Origin: Sulfuricella sp.
GTDB lineage: Bacteria > Pseudomonadota > Gammaproteobacteria > Burkholderiales > Sulfuricellaceae
Length of the DNA: 6,533 bases
Direction: 5' to 3'
NCBI GenBank assembly: GCA_030696235.1
Contig: JAUYSN010000434.1
Location: 1 to 6,533, forward strand
A program made the position numbers and the translations under genes. The first letter of the stretch is position 1; every line of letters begins with the position of its first letter. Shown piece by piece: positions 1 through 4,820 of this stretch. The notes below the pieces were generated by a model that worked only from the letters and a program-made list of their open reading frames with translations, was not told the origin of the DNA and did no database searches.

Positions 1-250
1 TTTCCACCACGAAGCGGGTGGCTTGTTCGTCGCACAGCCCCGCGCCGGCAATCAGGGTATCGCTGATGTGCGCCTCGATCGAGTCATCGTCCGCCAGCAC
101 GGCGGCGATGCCGCCCTGCGCCCAGTTGCTGGCGCCATCCAGCACCCCACGCTTGGTGACTATCGCCACTCGCCGGCTCTCGGCGAGGTTCAGCGCCAGC
201 GTCATGCCGGCCAGCCCGCTGCCGATGATGATCACGTCAAAATGCGACAT
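1..250 (-). CDS. nadB: L-aspartate oxidase NadB, N-terminal 83 codons (gene runs off the left edge)
   Basis: NadB is a cytoplasmic FAD enzyme that oxidises L-aspartate to iminoaspartate, the first step of bacterial NAD synthesis. The minus-strand translation begins MSHFDVIIIGSGLAG, with a beta strand leading into the FAD-binding GxGxxG loop (GSGLAG, residues 10-15). SNWAQGGIAAV (residues 41-51) and DTLIAGAGLCD (64-74) follow; both match the E. coli NadB N-terminus and separate it from succinate dehydrogenase flavoproteins, which share the fold. Two in-frame ATGs exist, at 256 and 250. The AAGGA at 264-260 lies only 3 nt from the first but 9 nt from the second, so I choose 250. Family members are around 530 residues, so most of the gene, including the catalytic part, lies outside the window. 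It diverges from rpoE across about 260 nt, the same arrangement as in E. coli. Confidence 0.95.
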   Translation of the reverse strand, partial: MSHFDVIIIGSGLAGMTLALNLAESRRVAIVTKRGVLDGASNWAQGGIAAVLADDDSIEAHISDTLIAGAGLCDEQATRFVVE

Positions 251-273
251 GTGCATTGTTCCTTATGACTTTA

Positions 274-301
274 AATATGCGGAGGAAATGATAGCACGCA
301 A
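274..301 (-). promoter_or_regulatory. Weak candidate sigma-70 promoter for nadB
   Basis: Read on the minus strand, TTGCGT (301-296) is followed after 16 nt by CATATT (279-274). These match 3 of 6 bases of TTGACA and 4 of 6 of TATAAT. The predicted start near 267 would leave a short leader containing the AAGGA ribosome site. Both hexamers are poor and were found by eye. The competing TATCAT at 293-288 has no acceptable -35. Confidence 0.17.
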
Positions 302-364
302 CGTGGGTGCGGGGCAGGGCGATATTTTCGCGGAAACGGGCTGTCAATAACCCTGCCGGGATAT

Positions 365-391
365 GAACTATTCCGCGACGAGGAGGTCTTT
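365..391 (+). promoter_or_regulatory. Candidate sigma-E (RpoE) autoregulatory promoter upstream of rpoE
   Basis: GAACTA (365-370) is followed after 16 nt by TCTTT (387-391). Sigma-E-class promoters read approximately GAACTT, 16-17 nt, TCnnA, so the -35 matches at five of six bases and the spacing fits, while the -10 matches at TC only. rpoE operons are commonly autoregulated by such a promoter in this location. The predicted start near 397-399 would give a leader of about 115 nt before rpoE. The -10 overlaps the end of an AGGAGGT ribosome-site-like sequence (381-387), so this promoter and the short ORF at 392 could not be used by the same transcript. Confidence 0.4.
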
Positions 392-475
392 GTGAAGAGG
401 GCTGCGTTCCCTGAAATGGATGTGGGCGCTATACTGAGACCATTAGGTGGCATGGAAAGGCCAAGCCACCAATAG
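392..475 (+). CDS. Possible short leader ORF upstream of rpoE (27 aa, GTG start)
   Basis: A GTG at 392 is preceded by AGGAGGT (381-387) at 4 nt spacing, a nearly complete anti-SD complement and the best ribosome site in the window. The frame reads MKRAAFPEMDVGAIL and continues to a TAG at 473-475, 39 nt before the rpoE ATG. I recognise no family. Codon use (AGG twice, ATA, AGA, TTA) is unlike the neighbouring genes and argues against a conserved protein product. It could act as a translated leader, as E. coli rseD does ahead of rpoE. It would be transcribed only from a promoter upstream of the candidate sigma-E promoter, whose -10 overlaps its ribosome site. It may be chance. Confidence 0.2.
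   Translation: MKRAAFPEMDVGAILRPLGGMERPSHQ
407..435 (+). promoter_or_regulatory. Candidate housekeeping promoter proximal to rpoE
   Basis: TATACT (430-435) matches TATAAT at five of six bases. TTCCCT (407-412), 17 nt upstream, matches TTGACA at only three of six. A start near 441-443 would place the hairpin at 442-473 at the very 5' end of the mRNA. A basal promoter alongside a sigma-E-dependent one is usual for rpoE operons, but this assignment rests on the -10 alone. Confidence 0.3.
442..473 (+). promoter_or_regulatory. Hairpin in the rpoE leader
   Basis: GGTGGC (446-451) pairs with GCCACC (465-470). After one A-A mismatch (452, 464) TGG (453-455) pairs with CCA (461-463), closing an AAAGG loop (456-460). 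Outside a bulged A at 445, ATT (442-444) pairs with AAT (471-473). That is 12 base pairs with one mismatch and one bulge, with no T-run after it, so it is not a terminator. It lies 41 nt before the rpoE start and just downstream of the TATACT box. It could protect the mRNA 5' end or present a protein-binding loop; GGA at 454-456 spans the top of the stem and the loop. The pairing is visible in the sequence; the function is inference. Confidence 0.5.
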
Positions 476-487
476 GGACAAGGATAA
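476..487 (+). promoter_or_regulatory. Possible CsrA-binding site in the rpoE leader
   Basis: The segment contains ACAAGGAT (478-485), an exact match to the ACARGGAU core of the CsrA/RsmA consensus RUACARGGAUGU; overall 9 of 12 positions agree. It coincides with the AAGGA ribosome site of the short ORF at 487. A second GGA occurs about 20 nt downstream, inside the rpoE ribosome site (504-506). In E. coli, CsrA is reported to repress rpoE through its leader, so a site here is plausible. The core also resembles any good ribosome site, so coincidence is a real alternative. Confidence 0.3.
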
Positions 488-522
488 TGGCGCTGAAATT
501 CGGGGAAGGCCCTCATGGGTGA
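487..522 (+). CDS. Possible 11-residue leader peptide ORF overlapping the rpoE start
   Basis: ATG at 487 is preceded by AAGGA (480-484) at 2 nt. The frame encodes MALKFGEGPHG and stops at TGA 520-522, just after the rpoE ATG (515-517) in another frame, so the two overlap by 8 nt. A ribosome terminating at 522 would sit on the rpoE ribosome site and start codon, the geometry expected for translational coupling. In E. coli rpoE translation is coupled to a leader gene, rseD; this ORF is far shorter and not recognisably homologous. The short ribosome-site spacing is suboptimal. Confidence 0.3.
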   Translation: MALKFGEGPHG

Positions 523-1114
523 TCGTGAGATTGACCAGCAACTGGTCGAGCGAGCGCAGCACGGTGACAAGCACGCTTTCGAGCTGCTTGTGGCGAAGTA
601 TCAGCGCAAGCTGGGGCGTTTGCTGTCGCGCTTCATCCGTAACCCGACCGAAGTTGAAGACGTGGTTCAGGAAGCGTTCATCAAGGCTTACCGCGCACTG
701 CCTTCGTTCCGGGGCGAAAGCGCTTTTTATACCTGGCTGTATCGGATCGGAATCAATGCCGCCAAGAATTATCTGGTGTCTGAAGGCAGGCGACCGCCGA
801 CGACGACGGAGTTCGACAGCGAAGAGGCCGAAGGTTTTGAAGATGCCGAACAGCTTCGCAATATCAATACGCCTGAAAATGAACTGATGAGCAAGCAGGT
901 TGCCGAAACCGTGAACAAGGCAATGGATAGCCTGCCCGAGGAACTTAAAACCGCGATCACACTGCGTGAAATCGAGGGTCTGAGTTATGAGGAAATTGCG
1001 ACCATGATGAATTGCCCGATTGGTACGGTGCGGTCGAGGATTTTTCGTGCTCGCGAAACGATCGCCGAGAAATTGCGACCTATGTTGGGAACTGATAAAG
1101 ATACGAGGTGGTAA
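515..1114 (+). CDS. rpoE: RNA polymerase sigma-E factor RpoE (AlgU-type ECF sigma)
   Basis: This is a group 4 (ECF) sigma factor of 199 residues, close to the usual 190-200. Released from RseA, it directs RNA polymerase to envelope-stress genes. Region 2 covers about residues 12-90: DVVQEAF (49-55) is the conserved core-binding and -10 segment, and RGESAFYTWLYRIGINAAKNYL (66-87) is region 2.3-2.4. An acidic linker (about 95-125) follows. Region 4 covers about 133-190, with the -35-recognition helix-turn-helix LSYEEIATMMNCPIGTVRSRIFRARE (156-181). The ATG at 515 has GGGGAAGG (502-509) at 5 nt and gives the canonical N-terminus MGDREIDQQLVERAQHGD. rseA starts 2 nt after the stop. The gene looks intact, and its position ahead of rseABC makes the RpoE/AlgU subfamily secure. 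Confidence 0.97.
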   Translation: MGDREIDQQLVERAQHGDKHAFELLVAKYQRKLGRLLSRFIRNPTEVEDVVQEAFIKAYRALPSFRGESAFYTWLYRIGINAAKNYLVSEGRRPPTTTEFDSEEAEGFEDAEQLRNINTPENELMSKQVAETVNKAMDSLPEELKTAITLREIEGLSYEEIATMMNCPIGTVRSRIFRARETIAEKLRPMLGTDKDTRW

Positions 1115-1116
1115 AC

Positions 1117-1617
1117 ATGATGGAGAGTCGAATATCTGCGCTGACAGATGGTGAACTGGATCATGAAGAGGCGAATGCAATCCTGGTCTCAGCCAGAGAG
1201 CAGTTGGAATTGCAGCAGAAGTGGAACATGTATCACTTGATCGGCGATTCCTTGAGACAAACTTCCCCACTTTCATCCGATTTCAACGCACGATTCGCCG
1301 GGCAGTTGGCAAAAGAGCCGACGGTTCTGGCTCCCCGGCGATTCCTTCCGCACCGGCGCCCCTTGATTGCACTGTCTGCTGCGGCGTCGGTCGCCGCGGT
1401 TTCCCTGGTGGCGTGGGTGGCGCTGCAATTCAATCCTGAGCGTGATATGGGTGCGACAGCCAGTGCCGTTGTCGCGGAGGCGAGCACGGCGAGTGCCTCG
1501 TCCGAGATAAACGTCAATGGTTACCTGGCGGCGCACCAGGAATATTCACCAGCCGTCCAGCTGCCCCGGCACTATCAGCGCGCGTCTCTCGAACAATCAC
1601 GGGATGGAGGACGATGA
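1117..1617 (+). CDS. rseA: Sigma-E anti-sigma factor RseA (MucA-type)
   Basis: RseA is a single-pass inner-membrane protein whose cytoplasmic domain sequesters RpoE and whose periplasmic tail senses envelope damage with RseB. Of 166 residues, the N-terminal MMESRISALTDGELDHEEA and KWNMYHLIGDSLR (35-47) match the RseA sigma-binding domain (E. coli has SALMDGE and W..YHLIRDSMR). An arginine-rich stretch (74-81) precedes one transmembrane helix (about 82-105), so the N-terminus should be cytoplasmic. The tail (106-166) is Ala/Ser-rich, then has NGYLAAHQEYSP (134-145), probably the RseB-binding segment. I choose ATG 1117, 5 nt after GAGGTGG (1105-1111); a GTG at 1108 would add three residues and overlap rpoE, and ATG 1120 is also possible. 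The DegS and RseP cleavage sites cannot be placed from sequence alone. The end overlaps rseB as ATGA. Confidence 0.94.
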   Translation: MMESRISALTDGELDHEEANAILVSAREQLELQQKWNMYHLIGDSLRQTSPLSSDFNARFAGQLAKEPTVLAPRRFLPHRRPLIALSAAASVAAVSLVAWVALQFNPERDMGATASAVVAEASTASASSEINVNGYLAAHQEYSPAVQLPRHYQRASLEQSRDGGR

Positions 1618-2588
1618 AACTACTAGTCCTCGCGGTAGCCGCGCTGGTGGGGTTGCATGGCGTGTCGCAGGCGGCGGATGTGGCGCAGCAGACGGATGCG
1701 CTGGGCTGGTTGAAAAAATCTGCCGCTGCGGCGCACCAGCTCAATTACAGCGGTACCTACGTCTATCAGTATGGCGACTATCTTGAAACCAGCAAAATCA
1801 CCCATATCAAGGATGAAAGCGGCGAGCACGAAAAACTCGAGGCGCTGGATGGTTCTCCCCGGGAGGTGATCCGCAACAATGAAGAGGTACTGTGCTTCAA
1901 ACCGGACAACAGTGCTTCCGTCGTGGTGGAGAAAAGAAAGGTCGAAAAGTCCTTTCCTGCGCTGCTGCCCAGGCAGCTTGACGGTATCGCCGAGAATTAC
2001 CGGGCCCGGTTCGCCGAGCCCGACCGCATGGCAGGCCATGCTTGCTTGGTGATTGTCCTCGAGCCCAGGGATCAATACCGTTACCGGCACAAGCTCTGGA
2101 TCGACCAGGCCACGGGATTGCTGCTGAAAGCCGGTATGCTTAATGATAGGAACGAGGTGATCGGCCAGTTTGCCTTCACCCAGGTCGAGATCGGTGGGCA
2201 GATAGACAAGGAATCCCTCAAGCCGAAAATTGCCGGCAAAAAAGTGCGGGTGTCCAATGATCCGGCAACCGCGACGGAACTGCGGCAAAGCGATTTGAGC
2301 TGGGTGGTGGAGCGGCTCCCGCCCGGCTTTGCCCGGGTGACGGTGATGAAGCGCATTATTCCGGGGAAAGGCGTGCCGGTGAATCATCTGGTGTTTTCTG
2401 ATGGCCTGGCGACGGTTTCTGTTTTCATCGAGCCTGTCGCGACCGCGATGAAACCCATGCAAGGCGTGGTTCGCCAGGGGGCTATTCATGTTTATACGCG
2501 CACGGTGGCTGACCACCGGATCACGGTATTAGGCGAGGTTCCCGCCATTACCGTGATGCAGATCGCGAATTCGGTCAGCAAAAATTAG
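1614..2588 (+). CDS. rseB: Periplasmic sigma-E regulatory protein RseB/MucB
   Basis: RseB binds the RseA periplasmic domain and protects it from proteolysis; mislocalised lipopolysaccharide or lipoprotein is thought to release it. The 324 residues begin with a Sec signal peptide, MKLLVLAVAALVGLHGVSQA, probably cleaved after residue 20. The LolA-like lipid-binding domain spans about 24-205, with NYSGTYVY (44-51), ENYRARF (127-133) and RHKLWIDQATGLLLK (158-172). A smaller C-terminal domain (about 220-320) contains the conserved HLVFSDGLATVSVFIEP (258-274). Two cysteines (94 and 144) could form a disulfide. The start overlaps the rseA stop by 4 nt, with GGAGG (1606-1610) inside rseA, so translational coupling is likely and would balance RseA and RseB. 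Length and motifs are normal for the family. Confidence 0.95.
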   Translation: MKLLVLAVAALVGLHGVSQAADVAQQTDALGWLKKSAAAAHQLNYSGTYVYQYGDYLETSKITHIKDESGEHEKLEALDGSPREVIRNNEEVLCFKPDNSASVVVEKRKVEKSFPALLPRQLDGIAENYRARFAEPDRMAGHACLVIVLEPRDQYRYRHKLWIDQATGLLLKAGMLNDRNEVIGQFAFTQVEIGGQIDKESLKPKIAGKKVRVSNDPATATELRQSDLSWVVERLPPGFARVTVMKRIIPGKGVPVNHLVFSDGLATVSVFIEPVATAMKPMQGVVRQGAIHVYTRTVADHRITVLGEVPAITVMQIANSVSKN

Positions 2589-2597
2589 GTGTCACCC

Positions 2598-3083
2598 ATG
2601 ATAGAAACTGAAGCGGTAGTCGTGAAAATAGAGCATGACGTTGCCTACGTTCAGGCAGAGCGGAAGTCGAGCTGCAGCGGTTGCAGCGAAAGCAGCTGCG
2701 GCACTTCGGTACTGGCAAATTTTTTTGGCCAGAGGACGCCGCTGTATCGCGCCAGCAACGAAGTCGGCGCAAAGGTCGGCGACCGGGTTGTGGTCGGCAT
2801 GGATGAGTCGGCCCTGTTCAAGGGAACGCTGCTGCTGTACCTTTTTCCGCTGCTGTTATTGTTTGCCGGGGCGGTAGCCGGGAGCGCGCTGGCGGTTAGC
2901 GCGGAGGTTAAGGATGGGTATTCCGCAGCAGGCGCCTTCATCGGGCTGGCGGCGGGTTTTCTCGGATTGAAGTTCCTTTCGTCGAAGATGGGCATGGGCA
3001 GACGATTCCAGCCGGTCATCCTGAGCCGGATGGTCGATATGCCGGTACGTGTGGTCAATTTTGAGGGTGGCTTGAAGAAGTGA
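2598..3083 (+). CDS. rseC: RseC/MucC-family inner-membrane Cys-motif protein
   Basis: The 161-residue protein begins MIETEAVVVKIEHDVAYVQA, a beta-rich cytoplasmic domain. A cysteine cluster follows at C26, C29 and C34 (SSCSGCSESSCGTS); the E. coli RseC counterpart is CSSCASRAGCGS. Two membrane helices are visible at about 73-100 and 107-127, then the conserved QPVILSRM (138-145). In E. coli, RseC has a mild positive effect on sigma-E and works with the Rsx/Rnf complex to keep SoxR reduced. A metal or Fe-S role for the cysteines is unproven. I choose ATG 2598, which has AGGTG (2587-2591) at 6 nt and matches the MI(K/E) start of homologues; GTG 2589 would add three residues but has no good ribosome site. 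The gap after rseB is 9 nt. Confidence 0.93.
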   Translation: MIETEAVVVKIEHDVAYVQAERKSSCSGCSESSCGTSVLANFFGQRTPLYRASNEVGAKVGDRVVVGMDESALFKGTLLLYLFPLLLLFAGAVAGSALAVSAEVKDGYSAAGAFIGLAAGFLGLKFLSSKMGMGRRFQPVILSRMVDMPVRVVNFEGGLKK

Positions 3084-3125
3084 GTTTTTTATTTCAGTGA
3101 TTAACTTTGTTGAGGTGGCTAGAAA

Positions 3126-4505
3126 ATGAAGAAGTTGCTGTGCACTTTATGCCTGATTTCTTTTTCCATGTTTTCCTATGCCAGGGATCTGCCGGATTTC
3201 ACCGAGCTGGTTGAAAAGCAGGGCCCGGCGGTAGTGAATGTCAGCATCACCCAGACCGTCAGCCAGGAGGAAATGCTTCCTCAAATCCCCGATCTTCCCG
3301 AGGGGGATCCTTTCTTCGATTTCTTCCGCCGCTTCCGTCCGCCCCACGGCGGCATGCCGCGCGAGTTCGAGTCGAAGTCCCAGGGTTCGGGCTTCATTGT
3401 CAGTGCTGACGGTTACATTCTCACCAACGCGCATGTGGTGGATGGGGCCGACGAGGTCACCGTTCGCCTGACCGACAAGCGCGACTTCAAGGCCAAGGTG
3501 ATCGGCACGGACCGCCGCACTGACGTGGCGCTGATCAAGATCAATGCAACCGGGCTTCCCAAGGTGGTGATCGGGAACCCCGCCCAGCTCAAGGTGGGCG
3601 AGTGGGTGGCTGCGATCGGATCTCCTTTCGGTTTCGAGAACAGCGTGACGGCGGGCATCGTCAGTGCCAAGGGGCGCTCGTTGCCGCAGGAAAACTACGT
3701 GCCCTTCATCCAGACCGATGCGGCGATCAACCCGGGCAATTCGGGCGGACCGCTGTTCAATCTCAGGGGTGAGGTGGTTGGTATCAACTCCCAGATCTAC
3801 AGCCGTACCGGCGGTTACATGGGGGTTTCCTTTGCGATCCCGATAGACGTGGCGATTGGCATTGCCGACCAATTGCGTATTCACGGCAAGATCAGCCGCG
3901 GCTGGCTCGGTGTGATGATCCAGGATGTCACTAAAGAGCTGGCCGAATCATTTGGGTTGAAGAAACCGGAGGGGGCCCTGATTGCGGGCGTGGAGAAGGG
4001 CGGCCCGGCGGACAAGGCCGGCATGGAGCCTAGCGACGTGGTCCTGAAATTTGATGGCAAGCCGGTGGGCAATGCCAGCGAGCTGCCGCTCCTGGTGGGT
4101 GCGACCAAGCCCGGCAAGACCGTTGCGGTGCAGGTGTGGCGCAAGGGGGCTTCCAAGGAACTGAGCCTGACCGTGGCCGAGGCGCCAAGCGAAAAAATAG
4201 TGGCGCGGCGCCCGGGCAAGGATGATGGCGCCGTTGGCCGACTGGGCCTGAGCCTGCGCGATCTTGTCGAAAGCCAGAAGAAAGAGTTGCAGGTTTCGCA
4301 CGGGATCCTGGTGGAAAGTGCACAGGGTGTGGCTGCCCGTGCCGGCATTCGCCGTGGCGACGTGATCATGTCTGTTCTCAACAAGGACGTGAAAAACGTC
4401 GAGCATTTCGAGCAAATACTGTCCGGCTACAAGGCGGGTCAGACTCTGGCGCTGCTGGTGCGCCGTGGCGACCATGCCCTGTTCATACCGCTCAGGTTGA
4501 AATGA
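3126..4505 (+). CDS. mucD: Periplasmic serine endoprotease, DegP/HtrA family (MucD-type)
   Basis: This HtrA protease degrades or refolds damaged envelope proteins. The 459 residues open with a signal peptide, probably cleaved after FSYA (residue 19). The trypsin-like domain (about 25-255) has a complete triad: His103 in TNAHVV, Asp133 in RTDVALIKI and Ser206 in GNSGGP. The insert at 45-85, with DPFFDFFRRF, corresponds to the regulatory LA loop. PDZ1 spans about 258-350 (RGWLGVMIQDV, then AGMEPSDVVLKFDGKPV) and PDZ2 about 370-457 (GILVESAQGVAARAGIRRGDVI). Two PDZ domains fit DegP, DegQ or MucD and exclude DegS. The position after rseC matches Pseudomonas mucD. ATG 3126 has GAGGTGG (3112-3118) at 7 nt. 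The 42-nt gap before it is the operon's largest; I see no convincing promoter or terminator there. The end overlaps the next gene as ATGA. Confidence 0.95.
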   Translation: MKKLLCTLCLISFSMFSYARDLPDFTELVEKQGPAVVNVSITQTVSQEEMLPQIPDLPEGDPFFDFFRRFRPPHGGMPREFESKSQGSGFIVSADGYILTNAHVVDGADEVTVRLTDKRDFKAKVIGTDRRTDVALIKINATGLPKVVIGNPAQLKVGEWVAAIGSPFGFENSVTAGIVSAKGRSLPQENYVPFIQTDAAINPGNSGGPLFNLRGEVVGINSQIYSRTGGYMGVSFAIPIDVAIGIADQLRIHGKISRGWLGVMIQDVTKELAESFGLKKPEGALIAGVEKGGPADKAGMEPSDVVLKFDGKPVGNASELPLLVGATKPGKTVAVQVWRKGASKELSLTVAEAPSEKIVARRPGKDDGAVGRLGLSLRDLVESQKKELQVSHGILVESAQGVAARAGIRRGDVIMSVLNKDVKNVEHFEQILSGYKAGQTLALLVRRGDHALFIPLRLK

Positions 4506-4759
4506 GCGGAAAAGCTGAGGCGAGATTGACGGTCTACGGGCGAGAAGACTGCCACCTGTGCCACGACATGATCGCGGAGCTTGAGGCGTTTCAGCCGGAG
4601 TACCAGTTTGCGCTGGAAGTTGTCGATGTGGACGAGGACGAAACCCTGGAACGGCAATACGGTCATTTAGTGCCGGTGCTGGCCGACAACGGCGAGGAAA
4701 TCTGCCATTACCACCTCGATCCGGTCGCGCTTGCTGCTTATTTCGGCAAAATCCGGTAA
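4502..4759 (+). CDS. Glutaredoxin-like thiol-redox protein (DUF836 type)
   Basis: This small cytoplasmic protein of 85 residues has no signal peptide. LTVYGREDCHLCHDM (9-23) forms the first beta strand and a CxxC active site at C17 and C20. The acidic strand EVVDVDEDETLERQYG follows (39-54), and LVPVL (56-60) carries the cis-proline (P58) that shapes thioredoxin-fold active sites. A further strand and a C-terminal helix complete a minimal glutaredoxin fold. Members of this glutaredoxin-like family are about 75-90 residues, and most have no assigned substrate. Its start overlaps the protease stop by 4 nt, with AGG (4494-4496) at 5 nt, so it is probably translated with mucD as the last gene of the sigma-E operon. 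A dithiol reductase role is likely; the partner is unknown. Confidence 0.88.
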   Translation: MSGKAEARLTVYGREDCHLCHDMIAELEAFQPEYQFALEVVDVDEDETLERQYGHLVPVLADNGEEICHYHLDPVALAAYFGKIR

Positions 4760-4767
4760 AATCCGCC
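4748..4767 (+). repeat. Short tandem repeat across the glutaredoxin-like gene stop codon
   Basis: AAAATCCGGT (4748-4757) is followed directly by AAAATCCGCC (4758-4767), two 10-bp units identical at eight positions. The TAA stop (4757-4759) lies at the junction. With two copies this is probably incidental; slippage here would alter only the last codons. Confidence 0.5.
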
Positions 4768-4780
4768 TTTCCCAAAAAAG

Positions 4781-4807
4781 AAAGGGCACCGCAAAGTGCC
4801 CTTTTTT
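4781..4807 (+). terminator. Rho-independent terminator closing the sigma-E operon
   Basis: AAAGGGCAC (4781-4789) pairs perfectly with GTGCCCTTT (4796-4804) around a CGCAAA loop. The 3' arm merges into a run of six T (4802-4807). On the minus strand the same stem is followed by TTTCTTTTTT, so it could also work in reverse, although no minus-strand gene ends here in this window. It lies 21 nt after the glutaredoxin-like gene stop and separates the stress operon from lepA. Confidence 0.85.
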
Positions 4808-4809
4808 AC

Positions 4810-4818
4810 TGACATAAT
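4810..4818 (+). promoter_or_regulatory. Extended -10-like element just before lepA
   Basis: TGACATAAT (4810-4818) resembles an extended -10 (TGn plus CATAAT, five of six bases). No -35 is visible, since the upstream DNA is the terminator stem. A start at the normal distance would fall near 4825, inside the second codon of lepA, so if real it would not yield a normal lepA mRNA. More likely it is incidental A/T-rich sequence helping ribosome access to the lepA start. Confidence 0.15.
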
Positions 4819-4820
4819 TT

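Noticed and set aside
18..350. Plus-strand ORFs at 18-350 and 23-268
   Set aside because: They are antisense to the conserved FAD-binding start of nadB and have no credible ribosome sites.
443..1276. Long minus-strand ORF (277 codons) opposite rpoE and rseA
   Set aside because: It is antisense to two certain genes, shows no recognisable motif and has the low-complexity composition expected of a GC-rich shadow frame.
1623..2516. Minus-strand ORF (297 codons) opposite rseB
   Set aside because: It lies wholly within rseB, which has a clear signal peptide and family motifs; the antisense frame is His/Arg-rich with no domain signature.
3084..3125. T-run (3085-3090) between rseC and the protease gene as a possible terminator
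   Set aside because: No GC-rich stem precedes it, and the 42-nt gap leads into a gene with a normal ribosome site, so read-through is expected.
3140..3155. Cysteines in the protease signal peptide as a lipobox
   Set aside because: C6 and C9 are not in a [LVI][ASTVI][GAS]C context and lie too early in the hydrophobic segment; the YA site at residue 19 fits signal peptidase I.
3147..3884. Minus-strand ORF (245 codons) opposite the protease gene
   Set aside because: It is a shadow of a protein with a complete catalytic triad, and its translation shows no membrane, signal or fold pattern.
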